A stretch of DNA of 64,000 nt from Holophagaceae bacterium. GTDB taxonomy: Bacteria > Acidobacteriota > Holophagae > Holophagales > Holophagaceae. The stretch is from positions 310,001 to 374,000 of the forward strand of contig JADKKO010000001.1 of NCBI GenBank assembly GCA_016720465.1, read 5' to 3'. The notes under the pieces were generated by a model. It worked only from the letters and a program-made list of their open reading frames with translations, was not told the DNA's origin and did no database searches. Positions 7,567-15,662 of the stretch are shown piece after piece; position 1 is the stretch's first letter, and each line of letters starts with the position of its first letter. Made by a program: the position numbers and the translations under genes.

Positions 7567-8400
7567 TCATCGCGGCTCGAGGCCATCATGCTTCTGTTTT
7601 CTCGGTTCGGCGACCCAGGCCACCAGGATCGAGATGAAGTAGAGGCTGAGCAGGACCGCAGTGAAGAACACGGTGGTGAGGATCACGTCGCCGGGCGTGA
7701 AGAAGGCGCTGAACACGAGTATCAGAATGGTGGCATGGCGCCAGTATTTGAGCATCCAGCGGGCCGTGACGATCCGGAACCGCGCCAGGAAATAGAACAG
7801 CACCGGCAGTTCGAACATGATGCCGGTGATGAGCACGGTGCTGATGAACAGGTCCAGGTAGTCGGCCACGTGGAGATTGGCCCGCAGGCCCGCCTGTGCG
7901 GCCTCCTGGAACAGGATGTCGCCCAGGAACTTGAACGCCTGGTAGTAGGCGAACACGGCGCCGCCGATGAAACATCCGCTGGTGGCCACCACGAAGGGGA
8001 TGGCCAGGCGCTTCTCGCGGTCATAGAGCCCCGGACGGATGAAGGCCCACAGTTGGTAGAAAAGGAATGGCGCCGCCAGGAAGGCCGCCGCCCATAGCGA
8101 GAGCCGCATCAGCGAGATGAAGGGCTCGGTCAGATCCGTGAAAGCGAAGGGCGCGTTGGGCCCGACCAATTCGGAAACCGGGCGGTGCAGTTGCCTCGCC
8201 ATGGCATCCAGGAAGGGTTTTTCCGCCCATTCCAGCAGCTTGAAGCGCAGGGGCGGGATGCCTTTGTAGCCGAATGGAAAGCCATAGGTGAACGCGAAGG
8301 CCGCGATGACGATGAGCAGGGAACGCACGATCCGCATCCGCAATTCCTGCAGATGCTCCCAGAAACTCATCTGGTTGGGCGATGTGTCCGGCGCTGCCAC
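7567..8400 (-). CDS. tatC: Sec-independent translocase subunit TatC
   Basis: The 277-residue polytopic membrane protein carries the TatC signatures SFWEHLQELRMRI near the N-terminus (signal-peptide recognition) and FTPGDVILTTVFF in a late membrane segment. About six transmembrane helices can be traced. With TatA it exports folded proteins bearing twin-arginine signals. The GTG at 8400 lies nine bases after the tatA stop; an internal ATG at 8370 (MSFWEHL) is an alternative start. The operon is tatA-tatC with no separate tatB visible, the minimal two-component type. Confidence 0.96.
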   Translation of the reverse strand: MAAPDTSPNQMSFWEHLQELRMRIVRSLLIVIAAFAFTYGFPFGYKGIPPLRFKLLEWAEKPFLDAMARQLHRPVSELVGPNAPFAFTDLTEPFISLMRLSLWAAAFLAAPFLFYQLWAFIRPGLYDREKRLAIPFVVATSGCFIGGAVFAYYQAFKFLGDILFQEAAQAGLRANLHVADYLDLFISTVLITGIMFELPVLFYFLARFRIVTARWMLKYWRHATILILVFSAFFTPGDVILTTVFFTAVLLSLYFISILVAWVAEPRKQKHDGLEPR

Positions 8401-8409
8401 TGAGGTGCG

Positions 8410-8589
8410 TTATTTCTTTTCGGCGGTGACGTCTTCCTTCACGGCATCCGTCAGCTCTTTGCTGGCCTTCTTGAACTCCTGGATGCCCTTGCCCAGGCTT
8501 TTGCCCAGTTCGGGCAGCCGCGAGGGGCCGAAGAAGATCAGCAATCCGAGGCCGATGAGGAGCATTTCCGTGAGTCCGAGATTGCCCAT
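8410..8589 (-). CDS. tatA: Sec-independent translocase protein TatA
   Basis: The 59-residue protein has the standard TatA layout: a short N-terminus, one hydrophobic helix (LTEMLLIGLGLLIFFGPSRLPELGKSLGKG in essence), the FGPSRLPELG hinge and an amphipathic helix rich in Lys and Glu. The ATG at 8589 is chosen because GGAGG (8595-8599) sits at ideal distance. A start 12 bases further upstream would bury that ribosome-binding site inside the gene. It is co-directional with tatC, which follows after nine bases. Confidence 0.95.
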   Translation of the reverse strand: MGNLGLTEMLLIGLGLLIFFGPSRLPELGKSLGKGIQEFKKASKELTDAVKEDVTAEKK

Positions 8590-8631
8590 GTGAGCCTCCA
8601 ATCAGATTTGATGTATCAAGCGTGGTTTTGT

Positions 8632-8979
8632 TTAAGGAATCAATTCTGCCATCGAAAGGCCGGCGGGGATCTGAATTTCCATGAGCAGCATGGCTTGGCC
8701 GTGGGTCTTGCCCTGGGCGTCGGTCTTCACGCTTTCGCTGCCGCCGCCGCCCAGCGAATCATGGAGCAGGAAATTCAGCGCCCGCAGGTTGGGCACCTCG
8801 AACCGCTCCACTTCCCCGAAGCAGATCTGGCTGAAGTGGCGCTTCACCCGTTCAGGCGTCACGGCTTCCCGGATGAGGCGGTAGCCCGCGTCGGTGTAGG
8901 CGATGAGGCCCACGTTGGAGCCGTCGCCTTTGTCGCCGGAGCGAGCATGGGCAATTTGTCCGAGCTGGATCGTGGTCAT
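8632..8979 (-). CDS. AtuA-like ferredoxin-fold domain protein (DUF1446 C-terminal family)
   Basis: The 115-residue protein opens with IQLGQIAHARSGDKGDGSNVG, the recognised start of the small AtuA-like C-terminal domain. In many bacteria this domain is fused to, or next to, the large AtuA (acyclic terpene/acyl-CoA catabolism) domain. Here it stands alone, and its ATGA overlaps the stop of ugd. No large AtuA partner is visible. Function is unknown; pairing with ugd is probably positional. Confidence 0.75.
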   Translation of the reverse strand: MTTIQLGQIAHARSGDKGDGSNVGLIAYTDAGYRLIREAVTPERVKRHFSQICFGEVERFEVPNLRALNFLLHDSLGGGGSESVKTDAQGKTHGQAMLLMEIQIPAGLSMAELIP

Positions 8980-10328
8980 CCGACGCTTCTCCTACCGATG
9001 GAATGGTAAACCCACCCGTCGGCCTTCATGGCCTCGGGGCGGAAGAGGTTGCGGCCATCGAACATGATCTTGGCCTTGAGCTTGCGCGCCGCGGCATCCA
9101 GGTCCGCGGCCTTGTACTGGGGCCACTCCGTGGCGATGAGCAGGGCGTCGGCGCCTTCGCAGCAGGAAATGGGATCGTCCGCATAGGTCACCCGGTCGCC
9201 GATCTTGGCCTTCACTGCGGGCACGGCTTCGAAATCATGCACGGCGACGGTGGCGCCCAAGGCCAGGAGGCTATCGATCAGCTCGATGCTCATGGACTCC
9301 CGGATGTCGTCGGTATGCGCCTTGAAGGCCAGGCCCCACAGCGCGAAATGGCGGCCCGCCAGCGGCGATGGGGCGCCGCCCACCACATCGAAGTGTTTGC
9401 GGATCTTGGAAGCCAGCACCTGCTTCTGGTGGCGGTTGGCTTCCACGGTCGCCGAAAGCGCCATCAATGGGTGCCCGTGCTCCCGGCCGGTCTTGAGCAG
9501 GGCCTGCAGGTCTTTCGGGAAGCAGGAGCCGCCGAAGCCGGGACCAGGATTGAGGAAGGCCGGGCCGATGCGATGGTCGGCCCCGATGGCGATTTTCACG
9601 TGGTCCACATCGGCGCCGATGGCTTCGCAAAGTCCGGCGATCTCATTGATGAAGCTGATGCGCAGGGCGAGCATGGCGTTGGCGGCGTATTTCGTGAGTT
9701 CAGCGGAGGCGGGGTCCATGCGGAACCACTTGCCGCCGGAGGATTCCAGGAAGGGGCTGTAAAGCGCCTTCATCACGCCTTCGGCGAAATCGGTGGCGCA
9801 GCCCACCACCACCCGGTCGGGCTCCAGGAAATCGTGGATGGCGCTGCCTTCCCGGAGGAATTCCGGATTGCTCACCACCTCGAAGGCCCGATCCGTTCCC
9901 GTCCCGGCGATGAGGGCAGAAACCCGGGCTGCGGTTCCCACGGGCACCGTGCTCTTGTCCACGACGATGAGCGGCCGGGCGTCCTTCGGGCGGAGATCCA
10001 GGGCCGAGCCGATCTGGGCGGCCACCTGCAGCACGAAGCGCAGGTCCGCGCTCCCGTCCTCGCTCTGGGGGGTGCCCACGCAGATGAAGGCTGCATCCGC
10101 GCCGGCGATGCCATCCTTCAGATCGGTGCTGAAGGCCAGTGTTCCGCCGGCCAGATGGCGGTTGAATAGTTCATCGAGGCCCGGTTCAAAAATCGGAACC
10201 TCGCCTTTCCGCAACCGGGCGACCTTGCCCTCGTCCACGTCCACGCCCAGCACGGTATGGCCGGCTTCCGCGAAGCAGGCGGCGGCCACGAGGCCCACGT
10301 ATCCCGATCCAATGACAATTACGCGCAT
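8976..10328 (-). CDS. ugd: UDP-glucose 6-dehydrogenase
   Basis: The 450-residue enzyme shows the N-terminal Rossmann motif VIGSGYVGLVAA, the middle-domain motif EFLREGSAIHDFLEPDR and the catalytic Cys269 in PGPGFGGSCFPKD. It oxidises UDP-glucose to UDP-glucuronate with two NAD+ and feeds exopolysaccharide or lipopolysaccharide synthesis. The start codon has no Shine-Dalgarno sequence but a TACACT box six bases upstream. It is divergent from tolQ across a 16-base perfect hairpin. Confidence 0.95.
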   Translation of the reverse strand: MRVIVIGSGYVGLVAAACFAEAGHTVLGVDVDEGKVARLRKGEVPIFEPGLDELFNRHLAGGTLAFSTDLKDGIAGADAAFICVGTPQSEDGSADLRFVLQVAAQIGSALDLRPKDARPLIVVDKSTVPVGTAARVSALIAGTGTDRAFEVVSNPEFLREGSAIHDFLEPDRVVVGCATDFAEGVMKALYSPFLESSGGKWFRMDPASAELTKYAANAMLALRISFINEIAGLCEAIGADVDHVKIAIGADHRIGPAFLNPGPGFGGSCFPKDLQALLKTGREHGHPLMALSATVEANRHQKQVLASKIRKHFDVVGGAPSPLAGRHFALWGLAFKAHTDDIRESMSIELIDSLLALGATVAVHDFEAVPAVKAKIGDRVTYADDPISCCEGADALLIATEWPQYKAADLDAAARKLKAKIMFDGRNLFRPEAMKADGWVYHSIGRRSVG

Positions 10329-10334
10329 TCAACC

Positions 10335-10374
10335 AGTGTACCCCGAGCAATCGGGGCCTGGCTCTTGCTAAGAT
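10335..10374. promoter_or_regulatory. divergent ugd/tolQ promoter region with perfect palindrome
   Basis: Minus strand: TACACT (10335-10340) ends six bases before the ugd ATG. Directly upstream is CCCCGAGCAATCGGGG (10341-10356), a perfect 6-bp inverted repeat with a four-base centre, filling the spacer position of the ugd promoter. Plus strand: TAAGAT (10369-10374) is a good -10 for tolQ with an AGGAG leader. No convincing -35 is seen for ugd. The palindrome could be an operator acting on both genes. Confidence 0.4.
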
Positions 10375-10395
10375 GAGGGCAGATCAGGAGTTCGC

Positions 10396-11091
10396 ATGTT
10401 CGCAATGGCCTTGCTGGAAGGCAATGGGATCAATCTGTGGGAAGTGGTGCTCCACGGCGGGCCCGTGGCCAAATTGGTGCTGTTGCTTCTGGTCTTCTTC
10501 TCGGTCGTTTCATGGGTCGTGATCATCCTGAAGGGACTGCTCATTTCCAGAAGCCGCCGGGCCACCGAATCCTTCCGCGCCGCATTCCGGCGCACCAATG
10601 ACTGGCGGGAGCTGAAGCAGCAGGCGGGTTTCTTCACCATGAGTCCCCTGCTCGGCCTCTTCAATGCCGGCTATACCGAGGTGACCTACCAGCTCCGCAC
10701 ACCGGCCGCGGGCGGCCGGGCCTACATCCGCAGCATGGAAGCCGTGGAGCGCAGCCTCACCCGCGCCTCGGTGGTCGAAATGGGCCGCATGGAACGCCAC
10801 CTGGGGATCCTGGCCACCATCGCCGCCGTGAGCCCCTTCGTCGGCCTCCTTGGAACGGTCTGGGGCATCATCTATGCCTTCCAGGGCATCGGCGCCACGG
10901 GCAACGCGAATCTCGCGACGGTGGCGCCGGGCATTTCTGAGGCCCTCGTGGCCACCGCCATCGGCCTGTTCGCGGCCATCCCGGCGCTCATGGCCTACAA
11001 CTTCTTCCAGGGCCAGCTCAAGCAGTGGCAGACCGAGCTGGATGATTTCTCCCTGGAATTCATCAGCCTTTCCGAGCGGAATTTCACGTGA
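10396..11091 (+). CDS. tolQ: TolQ/ExbB-type proton channel protein
   Basis: The 231-residue protein has three predicted membrane helices: residues ~25-48, and two around ILATIAAVSPFVGLLGTVWGI and SEALVATAIGLFAAIPALMAYNF, the MotA/TolQ/ExbB core. TolQ works with TolR and TolA to energise the outer membrane during division. AGGAG lies seven bases upstream. TolR and TolA are not adjacent, and the tolB-pal-cpoB group is 22 kb away. It overlaps the deacetylase gene by four bases. ExbB is an alternative name, but the absence of a TonB system favours TolQ. Confidence 0.88.
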   Translation: MFAMALLEGNGINLWEVVLHGGPVAKLVLLLLVFFSVVSWVVIILKGLLISRSRRATESFRAAFRRTNDWRELKQQAGFFTMSPLLGLFNAGYTEVTYQLRTPAAGGRAYIRSMEAVERSLTRASVVEMGRMERHLGILATIAAVSPFVGLLGTVWGIIYAFQGIGATGNANLATVAPGISEALVATAIGLFAAIPALMAYNFFQGQLKQWQTELDDFSLEFISLSERNFT

Positions 11092-11957
11092 CCCAGCCCT
11101 TGCTGCCGCTTTCCCTGGATTGGGAGGACTGGTTCCAGCTCTGTTGCCCGCCCTTTGACGGCCAGGATGCCCTGGATCGGTTCGAGGACCGCCTGGAGAA
11201 GGCCACGGATCTGGCCTTGCAGCTCTGTGCCGAGACGGGAGCCAAGGGAACCTGGTTCTGCCTCGCCGACCAGGCGAAACGCCATCCAGCCCTGTTGCGC
11301 CGCATCATCTCGGGCGGCCATCGGGTCGGCCTGCACGGCCTCACGCACCAGCGCGCCTTCACCATGGATCGGGCGGACTTCCGGCAATCCCTGGCGGACG
11401 GCAAGGCCCTTCTCGAAGATCTCTCGGGTGTCCGGGTATTGGGCTTCCGCGCGCCGGAATGGAGCCTTCGGGAGGGGGCCCTCGAGTATTGGCAGGAACT
11501 GCCGGCGCTCGGGTTCACGTTCGATTCCAGCCGCGCGCCCCTCAAGGTCTTAGGAGATCCTTCCTGGCCGCGGCGTCCCTATCGCCTCGCCCACGGGCTT
11601 TGGGAATTGCCGCCGCCAGTGCTGGGCCTCGGTCCAGTGACCGTGCCGCTCTGGGGATGGGCCATGCGCCTGTTGCCGGAATCCATTCTGTTGGCGGAAC
11701 TCAACGCCTTGCAGGCCGGAAATGCCGGCACGCCCCTGGTCCTGCATCCCTGGGAGCTGGACGAAGGCCAGCCCTTGCTCCCCCAGGCCTCCCTCGGCCA
11801 TCGCTTCGCCCATCGCGCGGGACTGCGGGGTTATGGGCGGCGGCTGAGGAAGCTCTGGTCCGGCCTGCGGTTGGTGCCGCTGGAGTCCTGGATCGAAGGC
11901 AGGGAGTTGGCCGAGGTCCGGGAGTCGGAGCTGGTGCTGCGGGAAGCGCACACGTGA
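11088..11957 (+). CDS. polysaccharide deacetylase family protein
   Basis: The 289-residue protein has the NodB-homology motifs in order: LSLDWEDWF (catalytic aspartates, like the VDVEDW of exopolysaccharide-associated members), GHRVGLHGLTH (metal-binding HxxxH) and GFRAPEWSL. A late VLHPWELD supplies the active-site histidine. The family removes N- or O-acetyl groups from polysaccharides or peptidoglycan. No signal peptide is evident, so it may act on a cytoplasmic or lipid-linked substrate. The ATGA overlap with tolQ implies translational coupling. Confidence 0.85.
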   Translation: MTQPLLPLSLDWEDWFQLCCPPFDGQDALDRFEDRLEKATDLALQLCAETGAKGTWFCLADQAKRHPALLRRIISGGHRVGLHGLTHQRAFTMDRADFRQSLADGKALLEDLSGVRVLGFRAPEWSLREGALEYWQELPALGFTFDSSRAPLKVLGDPSWPRRPYRLAHGLWELPPPVLGLGPVTVPLWGWAMRLLPESILLAELNALQAGNAGTPLVLHPWELDEGQPLLPQASLGHRFAHRAGLRGYGRRLRKLWSGLRLVPLESWIEGRELAEVRESELVLREAHT

Positions 11958-12682
11958 AGCCACTGGTACTGCTGGCGCCATCGGAAGAGAAGGCAAGCGG
12001 CGGACATACCGGAAAACTGAGCGAGACCCCCGCCCAGAAGTGGGTGCGGGAGATGCTGGTGGAACTGGTGGTCCATGGCGGTCCGGATGCCTGCGCCAAG
12101 GCCTTTGCCGTGAAAGGCGCCCTGCTCGGCCAGGCCCGCGAAGAGGCCCTGGCCCTGCGCCATCCGGTGCCCCTGATGGCTGCGCTGGAGCGCTACCAGG
12201 GCGTCGCCTTCGGCGCCTTGGCTGCCGCGACCTTGCCTCGGGAAGCATGGAAGCAGGTCTTCATCCTCTCGAATCTCCGCGGACTGGTGCGTGGCGATGA
12301 GATGGTGCCCCCCTACAAGTTGAAGCTGGATGCGATCCCGAGGCTCAAGGCCCATTGGCGCATGCACCTGGGCCCGCTGCTGGCCACGATTCCCGAAGGC
12401 CCACTCTGGGAGCTGCTGCCGGGGGCGCACGCCGAACTGCTGAAGGAGTGGGAACGCCCGCGGCACACGCTTGACATCGCGGCTGAGGACGGGAGGGCCA
12501 TCAGCCATTTCTCGAAGCTGTACCGCGGCCGCGTGGCGAGGTGGATCCTGGAACACGGGCAAGGGGAACCCGCCAAAGTGGCGCGCGGGAGGATTCCAGG
12601 GTGCCGTTGGGAGCGGCCCCAGGAGAATGCCAAGGGCGGGAAAATGCTGAGGCTGATCGTGCTTCATGGGGCCGGGGCGTGA
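11954..12682 (+). CDS. yaaA: YaaA-family peroxide-stress protein (DUF328/UPF0246)
   Basis: A GTG at 11954 overlaps the preceding stop as GTGA and yields 242 residues. The N-terminal LVLLAPSEEKASGG is the family start. The central VFILSNLRGLVRGDEMVPPYKLKLD matches the LSGLYGLLRP...PYRL region of E. coli YaaA. YaaA lowers intracellular iron-driven damage under peroxide stress and binds DNA in E. coli. A longer open frame begins far upstream inside the deacetylase gene but is not credible. Confidence 0.8.
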   Translation: MKPLVLLAPSEEKASGGHTGKLSETPAQKWVREMLVELVVHGGPDACAKAFAVKGALLGQAREEALALRHPVPLMAALERYQGVAFGALAAATLPREAWKQVFILSNLRGLVRGDEMVPPYKLKLDAIPRLKAHWRMHLGPLLATIPEGPLWELLPGAHAELLKEWERPRHTLDIAAEDGRAISHFSKLYRGRVARWILEHGQGEPAKVARGRIPGCRWERPQENAKGGKMLRLIVLHGAGA

Positions 12683-13449
12683 GCTGTGGCGACGGCAGGC
12701 CTATCTTCTTCCAGCGCCAACCGACGCTTCCCCTTGCCGTGCAGGCATTTCTTAGAACACGGCTGGAAGCGGCGCTTGAGAACCCCGCGGACCGGGCGCT
12801 GCTGGCCTGGCCCACGGTGCTGGGCGCGCCAAGGCTGCGGCAGGAATTCCCAAGGGGGATTCCGGAGCAGGCGCTGCTCTCCCAAGCCGCAGGGATGCTG
12901 AGGGATCTCGGCGTGGCCGATCCCGGAGCCGCGTGGCGGGATGCCACCGCGCGCTTTCCCGGCACCGCGGAGCAGGGGGAGACGGGCTTCAGGCCCCATC
13001 GCGATTGGGGCTCCCTGGGACCTTTGGTGAGCCTGCGGTGCGGGGTCGCGCTGTCCGCGCTGACAGAGGTTCCCATGGATGGAAGCTATGGGTTGAAGGC
13101 CGGGGTGGCGCTGTTCAACAGCGCGCTCTACCACGAGACCCACGACGCGCTGGAGGCGCTCTGGAAGGATGCGCAGGGCCCGCTGCGGGAAGGCTTGCAG
13201 GGGCTCATCCTGATGGCCGCGGGCTACCACCATCTCCAACTCCACAACCGGAGCGGAATGAAGGCCGTATGGGAGGAATCCTTCCACCGCCTGGATGGAT
13301 CTGGCGGACTGCTGGACACGCCCTGGGGCAGGGTGGATCATCGCGATGCGATCGAGCGCACAAGGGAGCGCATGGCCTGCATCCATTCCGGGACCGAAGA
13401 TTTCGAGCCGCTCTGGGCCCTGCCCGTGCCGCGATGGGAGATTCCATGA
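12679..13449 (+). CDS. DUF309 domain-containing protein
   Basis: The start is a GTG at 12679 in a GTGA overlap with yaaA (256 residues). The C-terminal half carries the DUF309 signature FNSALYHETHDALEALWK followed by LQGLILMAAGYHHLQ, a small helical domain of unknown role. The N-terminal ~135 residues are not recognised. It is the fourth gene of the tolQ operon and overlaps nadB by four bases. Confidence 0.75.
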   Translation: MSCGDGRPIFFQRQPTLPLAVQAFLRTRLEAALENPADRALLAWPTVLGAPRLRQEFPRGIPEQALLSQAAGMLRDLGVADPGAAWRDATARFPGTAEQGETGFRPHRDWGSLGPLVSLRCGVALSALTEVPMDGSYGLKAGVALFNSALYHETHDALEALWKDAQGPLREGLQGLILMAAGYHHLQLHNRSGMKAVWEESFHRLDGSGGLLDTPWGRVDHRDAIERTRERMACIHSGTEDFEPLWALPVPRWEIP

Positions 13450-15017
13450 TCACGTGCGATGTGCTGGTGTTAGGCGCGGGCATCGCAGGTTGCGTATCGG
13501 CGCTGCGGGCCGCGGAGCTGGGCGCGGACGTGGTGCTGGTGGCCAAGGACGAGCTGGGCCTGACCAACACTTCCTGGGCTCAAGGGGGCATCGTCGGGCT
13601 CCCAGGCAGCCACGAAGACGATTCGCCTGCGCTGCTCGCCTCGGACATCGAAGCGGCCGGCGCGGGGCTGTGCCGCCCCGAGGCGGTGCGCCTGCTGGCG
13701 GAAGAAGGCCCCCAGCTTTGCAGGGACTTCCTTTGGAGCCGGCTGGGCGTGCCCTTCGACCAGAACGCCGAGGGCGAGCCGGATCCCACCCGGGAGGCCG
13801 CCCATAGCGCCAAGCGCATCTTCCACGCGAAGGATGCGACCGGCCTGGCCATCCAGCGCGCGCTCAATGAGGCCGTGGGCCTGCATCCGCGTATCCGCGT
13901 GATCGAGAACCGCATGCTGGTGGATCTGCTCACGCTGCCCCACCATGCGGCGGATCCGCTCCAGGTCTATGATCCGCTGCAGGTGTGGGGGGGCTACCTT
14001 TTCAACGAAAAAGATGGAGCGGTGACCGCCGCGGTGGCCAAACGGACCGTGCTCGCGACCGGAGGGCTGGGCTACCTCTACCTGCACACGACGAATCCCT
14101 CCTCCGCCACCGGGGATGGCCTGGCGGCCGCCTACCGCGCCACCGCGCGCATCGTGAATTGCGAATACATCCAATTCCATCCGACGGCGCTCTACGTGCC
14201 GGGCAAACCCCGGATGCTCTTGACGGAGGCCCTCCGTGGCGAGGGGGCCCTCCTCGTGAACCGCAAGGGCGAGCGGTTCATGGAGAAGTACGCGCCGGAC
14301 CAGATGGAGCTGGCGCCCCGCGACGTGGTCAGCCGGGCCATCTTCCAGGAACTGGCCATGAGCGGAGAGGCTTCAGTTTATTTGGATCTGAGACCCTTGC
14401 AGGCCAGGCTCGACATCATGCAGCACTTCCCCACGGTCTACGCAGCCTGCATGGCGGAGGCGCTGGATCCCCTGAGACAGCCCATCCCGGTGGTGCCCGC
14501 GGCGCACTATTTCTGCGGCGGCGTGCTGGTGGACCTGGACGGCCGCACGAGCCTGCCGGGCCTCTACGCCGCCGGCGAAGTGGCCTGCACGGGTCTGCAC
14601 GGCGCCAATCGTCTGGCTTCCACCTCGCTGCTGGAAGGACTGCTCTGGGGCCACCGCGCCGCCGAGGCCATCGCCGGCGAGTTGCCTGGGATCAAGGCCC
14701 CGGAGGCACGCCAATTCGCCGCCTGGCAGCCTCCGGTCGAATCCGAGGAACCCGATCCCCTGCTTGTGGATCAGGACTGGAGCCTCATCCGCGCGACGCT
14801 GTGGAATTATGCCGGCATCGTCCGCAACGGTGCGCGCCTGGAACGCGGCCGGGCGGACATGGGCTACCTCTACCACCGCATCGAGCGCTTCTACCGCGAA
14901 GCGCCCCTCTCCCGGCGGATCATCGAACTGCGCAGCGCCATCATCTGCGCCCGGCTGATCCTGAAAGCCGCGCTCCTCAATCGGGAGAGCCGCGGCTGCC
15001 ACTACCGGGTGGATTGA
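13446..15017 (+). CDS. nadB: L-aspartate oxidase
   Basis: The 523-residue flavoprotein opens with the FAD motif VLVLGAGIAGCVSALRAAE and keeps TSWAQGGI, a NadB/succinate-dehydrogenase flavoprotein signature. It also has the active-site region EYIQFHPTALY and the late GLYAAGEVACTGLHGANRLAS. It oxidises aspartate to iminoaspartate, the first step of de novo NAD synthesis; nadA and nadC are not in the window. The ATG overlaps the DUF309 stop (ATGA). It ends the tightly coupled tolQ operon. Confidence 0.94.
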   Translation: MITCDVLVLGAGIAGCVSALRAAELGADVVLVAKDELGLTNTSWAQGGIVGLPGSHEDDSPALLASDIEAAGAGLCRPEAVRLLAEEGPQLCRDFLWSRLGVPFDQNAEGEPDPTREAAHSAKRIFHAKDATGLAIQRALNEAVGLHPRIRVIENRMLVDLLTLPHHAADPLQVYDPLQVWGGYLFNEKDGAVTAAVAKRTVLATGGLGYLYLHTTNPSSATGDGLAAAYRATARIVNCEYIQFHPTALYVPGKPRMLLTEALRGEGALLVNRKGERFMEKYAPDQMELAPRDVVSRAIFQELAMSGEASVYLDLRPLQARLDIMQHFPTVYAACMAEALDPLRQPIPVVPAAHYFCGGVLVDLDGRTSLPGLYAAGEVACTGLHGANRLASTSLLEGLLWGHRAAEAIAGELPGIKAPEARQFAAWQPPVESEEPDPLLVDQDWSLIRATLWNYAGIVRNGARLERGRADMGYLYHRIERFYREAPLSRRIIELRSAIICARLILKAALLNRESRGCHYRVD

Positions 15018-15059
15018 ACCAGCCCGCATTCTGAGCGATAAGGTACGATTCAGTCATCC

Positions 15060-15662
15060 ATGCCGAGCGTCTACGATCTAAAACCCGCCTTCCAGGGCCT
15101 GCTGCGTCCGCTGTTGCGGCGCATGGCGGGCATCGGCGTGACCGCGAACCAGGTGACACTGGCAGCGCTGTTGATGTCCTTCGCCACGGGCGCGGTGATC
15201 CTATGGCGGCCAGCGCCCCGCACGCTCCTGCTTCTGCCTGCGGCGCTCTTCCTGCGCATGGCCCTCAATGCCATGGACGGGATGCTGGCACGGGAATTCG
15301 ACCAGAAATCCCGCCTGGGCGCGCTCCTTAACGAGCTGGGCGATGTGGTGTCGGATACCGCCATCTACCTTCCGCTGGCGCTGGTGCCGGGGTTCCCGGT
15401 CTGGCTGGTGTTCGGCATTGTGCTGCTTTCGGCGCTTTCCGAGATGACGGGCGTGCTGGGCCTCATGGTCGGCGCCAGCCGGCGCTATGACGGCCCCATG
15501 GGCAAGAGCGACCGGGCCTTTGTTTTCGGGGCGCTGGGCCTGGGCCTTGGTTTTGGCGTGAAAGCCGGGCCTTGGCTGGCGTGGCTTCTCGCGATCGTGC
15601 TGGCCCTGCTCCTGGCCACGGTCTTCAACCGCGCGCGCCGGGCCTTGAAGGAGCAAGCATGA
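15060..15662 (+). CDS. CDP-alcohol phosphatidyltransferase family membrane protein
   Basis: The 200-residue membrane protein contains the family catalytic motif as MDGMLAREFDQKSRLGALLN followed by ELGDVVSD (DGxxARx8GxxxDxxxD). Several hydrophobic helices follow. Such enzymes displace CMP from CDP-diacylglycerol with an alcohol to make phospholipids, or make related lipids. A TACGAT box 10 bases before the ATG suggests a very short leader. It is translationally coupled to cdsA, which makes its CDP-diacylglycerol substrate. The acceptor alcohol is unknown. Confidence 0.85.
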   Translation: MPSVYDLKPAFQGLLRPLLRRMAGIGVTANQVTLAALLMSFATGAVILWRPAPRTLLLLPAALFLRMALNAMDGMLAREFDQKSRLGALLNELGDVVSDTAIYLPLALVPGFPVWLVFGIVLLSALSEMTGVLGLMVGASRRYDGPMGKSDRAFVFGALGLGLGFGVKAGPWLAWLLAIVLALLLATVFNRARRALKEQA

